The position numbers and the translations under genes are program-made. Shown in pieces: positions 7,084 to 8,269 of a stretch of DNA of 8,269 nt (its first letter is position 1; the number at the start of each line of letters is the position of its first letter). The stretch is taken from the NCBI GenBank assembly GCA_035463115.1, contig DATHTO010000014.1:1-8269 (forward strand), read 5' to 3'. The notes under the pieces are model-generated. The model searched no databases. It had not been told where the DNA came from and saw only the letters and a list, made by a program, of their open reading frames with translations. Source of the stretch: BPGL01 sp035463115 (lineage in GTDB: Bacteria; Actinomycetota; UBA4738; HRBIN12).

Positions 7084-7566
7084 ATGGCTCCGGACGATCC
7101 CGACCACGCGCCCGTCGCCCCGATCCTCGACGAGGTCAAACGGCGTCGCAAGACGCTCCACGACACCCTGGTGCACCTCGAAGAAGCGATCTCGTCTCCC
7201 GCGTCGGGCCGCATCCCGCAATGGACGGCGCAGGTCGTCAAGGAGATGCACGAGATCCGCGATGCCTTCGACCAGCACATCCTCGTCACCGAGAAGCCCG
7301 ACGGGCTCTACGACGAGATCCTCGAGCACGCCCCGCGCCTGCAGAACGGCATCGGGCGGCTGAAGGACGAGCACCCCCTGATCTCCGGCAGCATCGACGA
7401 GATGATCACGCGGCTCGAACACACCGAGGTGGGGAGCGTCCAGTGGCCGCTCGACGATGCACGCGACGACCTCCAGCGGTTCATCGGTCGGGTGATCCGG
7501 CACCGCCAACGCGGCGCCGACCTCGTGTGGGAGGCGTACAACGTCGACATCGGCGGCGTCGAGTAG
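7084..7566 (+). CDS. Hemerythrin-like helical protein
   Basis: This 160-residue soluble protein has no signal peptide or membrane segment and looks mostly alpha-helical. It resembles hemerythrin/HHE-type four-helix proteins, which bind a di-iron centre for oxygen, NO or redox sensing. The pattern is His26/His31 in an early helix, His56 then FDQHILVTEKPDGLYDEI (62-79, with His65 and Glu70), KDEHPLI (94-100, with His97), and a last helix with His140 and the conserved-looking end WEAYNVDIGG (149-158). The classic HxxxE spacings are not all obvious, so metal binding is uncertain and it may be a degenerate member. The ATG is supported by the promoter, whose -10 ends 6 nt before it. It reads toward nadE 94 nt downstream, but that gene appears to have its own -10 box. 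The family call is from memory of similar sequences. Confidence 0.6.
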   Translation: MAPDDPDHAPVAPILDEVKRRRKTLHDTLVHLEEAISSPASGRIPQWTAQVVKEMHEIRDAFDQHILVTEKPDGLYDEILEHAPRLQNGIGRLKDEHPLISGSIDEMITRLEHTEVGSVQWPLDDARDDLQRFIGRVIRHRQRGADLVWEAYNVDIGGVE

Positions 7567-7645
7567 GGACCGCGCCGCGGCGCCCGACCACCACGAGCCA
7601 CGCCCGCGTCGTCGTCGTCCCGCCGCCCGAGCCTCGGACCTCGCG

Positions 7646-7651
7646 TAGGCT
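7646..7651 (+). promoter_or_regulatory. Candidate -10 box upstream of nadE
   Basis: TAGGCT lies 9 nt before the GTG start at 7661. No Shine-Dalgarno is present, so the transcript is probably leaderless or has a leader of a few nucleotides. No good -35 is visible. The rest of the 94-nt gap after the hemerythrin-like gene shows only GC-rich palindromes. Confidence 0.4.
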
Positions 7652-7660
7652 TTCGCCCCA

Positions 7661-8269
7661 GTGGTTGCGATCGCGCTCGGCCAGCTGAACGTCACGGTCG
7701 GCGACCTCGACGGGAACGTGGAGCGGATGGCCTCCGCCGCCCGCGACGCGACGTCGCACGGTGCCGACGTCGTCGCCTTCCCCGAGCTCGCGATCACGGG
7801 GTATCCCCCCGAGGACCTCGTCCTGCGACCCGAGTTCATCCGCGACAACCTCGAGGCGCTCGACCACCTCGCCCGCACGACCTCGGATGGCTGTGACGTC
7901 ATCGTCGGCTTCGTCGATCGGAGCGAGCGCGGCCTGCACAACGCCGCCGCCGTCCTCCGTGACGGCGAGGTCCTGGGCCGGTACCACAAGTGCCGTCTGC
8001 CGAACTACGGGGTGTTCGACGAACGCCGGTACTTCACGCCGGGCGAGGCCGGAGCCCATCTGCGGATCGGAGACACACCGGTCGGCCTGTCGGTGTGCGA
8101 GGACGCGTGGGGTCCGGGCGCTCCGTGGACCGCGTACACCGACGTCCCCGTGATCGTGAACATCAACGGATCCCCCTACCACCGCGCGAAGGTGCGCGAC
8201 CGCTCGGTGGTGTTGCGGGATCGGGTGACGGAGACCGGCGCGGTGCTCGTGTACGTGAACGCCGTGGGA
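7661..8269 (+). CDS. nadE: Glutamine-dependent NAD+ synthetase, N-terminal glutaminase part (3' truncated by window edge)
   Basis: The frame is open from GTG 7661 through the last base (203 codons), so the gene continues outside. NadE makes NAD+ from deamido-NAD+, ATP and an amide nitrogen; this long form takes the nitrogen from glutamine through an N-terminal nitrilase-fold domain. The visible part is that domain: it begins VVAIALGQLNVTVGDLDGN, typical of the family, and has the catalytic triad Glu42 (FPELAITGYPPEDL), Lys110 (YHKCRLPNYGVFDERRYF) and Cys146 (SVCEDAW), followed by NINGSPYH (167-174). The synthetase domain with its P-loop would follow beyond the window. An ordinary carbon-nitrogen hydrolase is the alternative, but GYPPEDL and the PNYGVFDE motif point to NadE. 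Its glutamine substrate is the product of the glnA gene at the left edge. Confidence 0.93.
   Translation, partial: MVAIALGQLNVTVGDLDGNVERMASAARDATSHGADVVAFPELAITGYPPEDLVLRPEFIRDNLEALDHLARTTSDGCDVIVGFVDRSERGLHNAAAVLRDGEVLGRYHKCRLPNYGVFDERRYFTPGEAGAHLRIGDTPVGLSVCEDAWGPGAPWTAYTDVPVIVNINGSPYHRAKVRDRSVVLRDRVTETGAVLVYVNAVG

Noticed and set aside
7572..7583. 12-bp palindrome GCGCCGCGGCGC after the hemerythrin-like gene
   Set aside because: It has no loop, no T-run and simple GC composition; it may help terminate, but chance is as likely.
6976..7989. Long minus-strand open frames opposite the hemerythrin-like gene and nadE (also 7481-8182)
   Set aside because: The plus strand carries the recognisable NadE catalytic residues and family-like helices; the antisense products are compositionally biased shadows.

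Overview
The window is GC-rich with strong G/C third-position bias. Its short leaders, GTG starts and TAGNNT -10 boxes placed just ahead of start codons suggest a member of the Actinomycetota or a close relative. The lineage cannot be fixed from 8.3 kb. I see no RNA gene, insertion sequence, CRISPR array or origin.

Layout, left to right: (1) the 3' part of a type I-alpha glutamine synthetase gene (1-1224, its start lies upstream); (2) a good promoter and Shine-Dalgarno leading to a secreted Ig-like protein (1333-2637); (3) a 14-bp perfect hairpin that ends this gene and also lies inside the last codons of the convergent gene; (4) on the minus strand, a 1280-residue protein with two class III nucleotidyl cyclase domains, a P-loop ATPase and a long TPR array (6489-2647); (5) upstream of it on the same strand, a small secreted cupredoxin (6917-6549); (6) on the plus strand, an apparently leaderless gene for a hemerythrin-like helical protein (7084-7566); (7) the 5' part of glutamine-dependent NAD+ synthetase, nadE (7661 to the window end).

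The two edge genes are housekeeping and share glutamine: glutamine synthetase makes it and NadE uses it as amide donor. The four genes between them look like accessory content. The cyclase is the highlight. Its domain order matches mammalian soluble adenylyl cyclase (sAC), and its two cyclase domains are degenerate in complementary ways, so that together they could build one active site. It has no C-terminal DNA-binding domain, so it looks like a signalling enzyme and not a LuxR-type transcription factor. The cupredoxin lies 59 nt upstream on the same strand and may be co-transcribed. A functional link between copper or redox sensing and the cyclase is only a hypothesis. Promoter calls are by eye, and family calls are from motif recognition without a database search.
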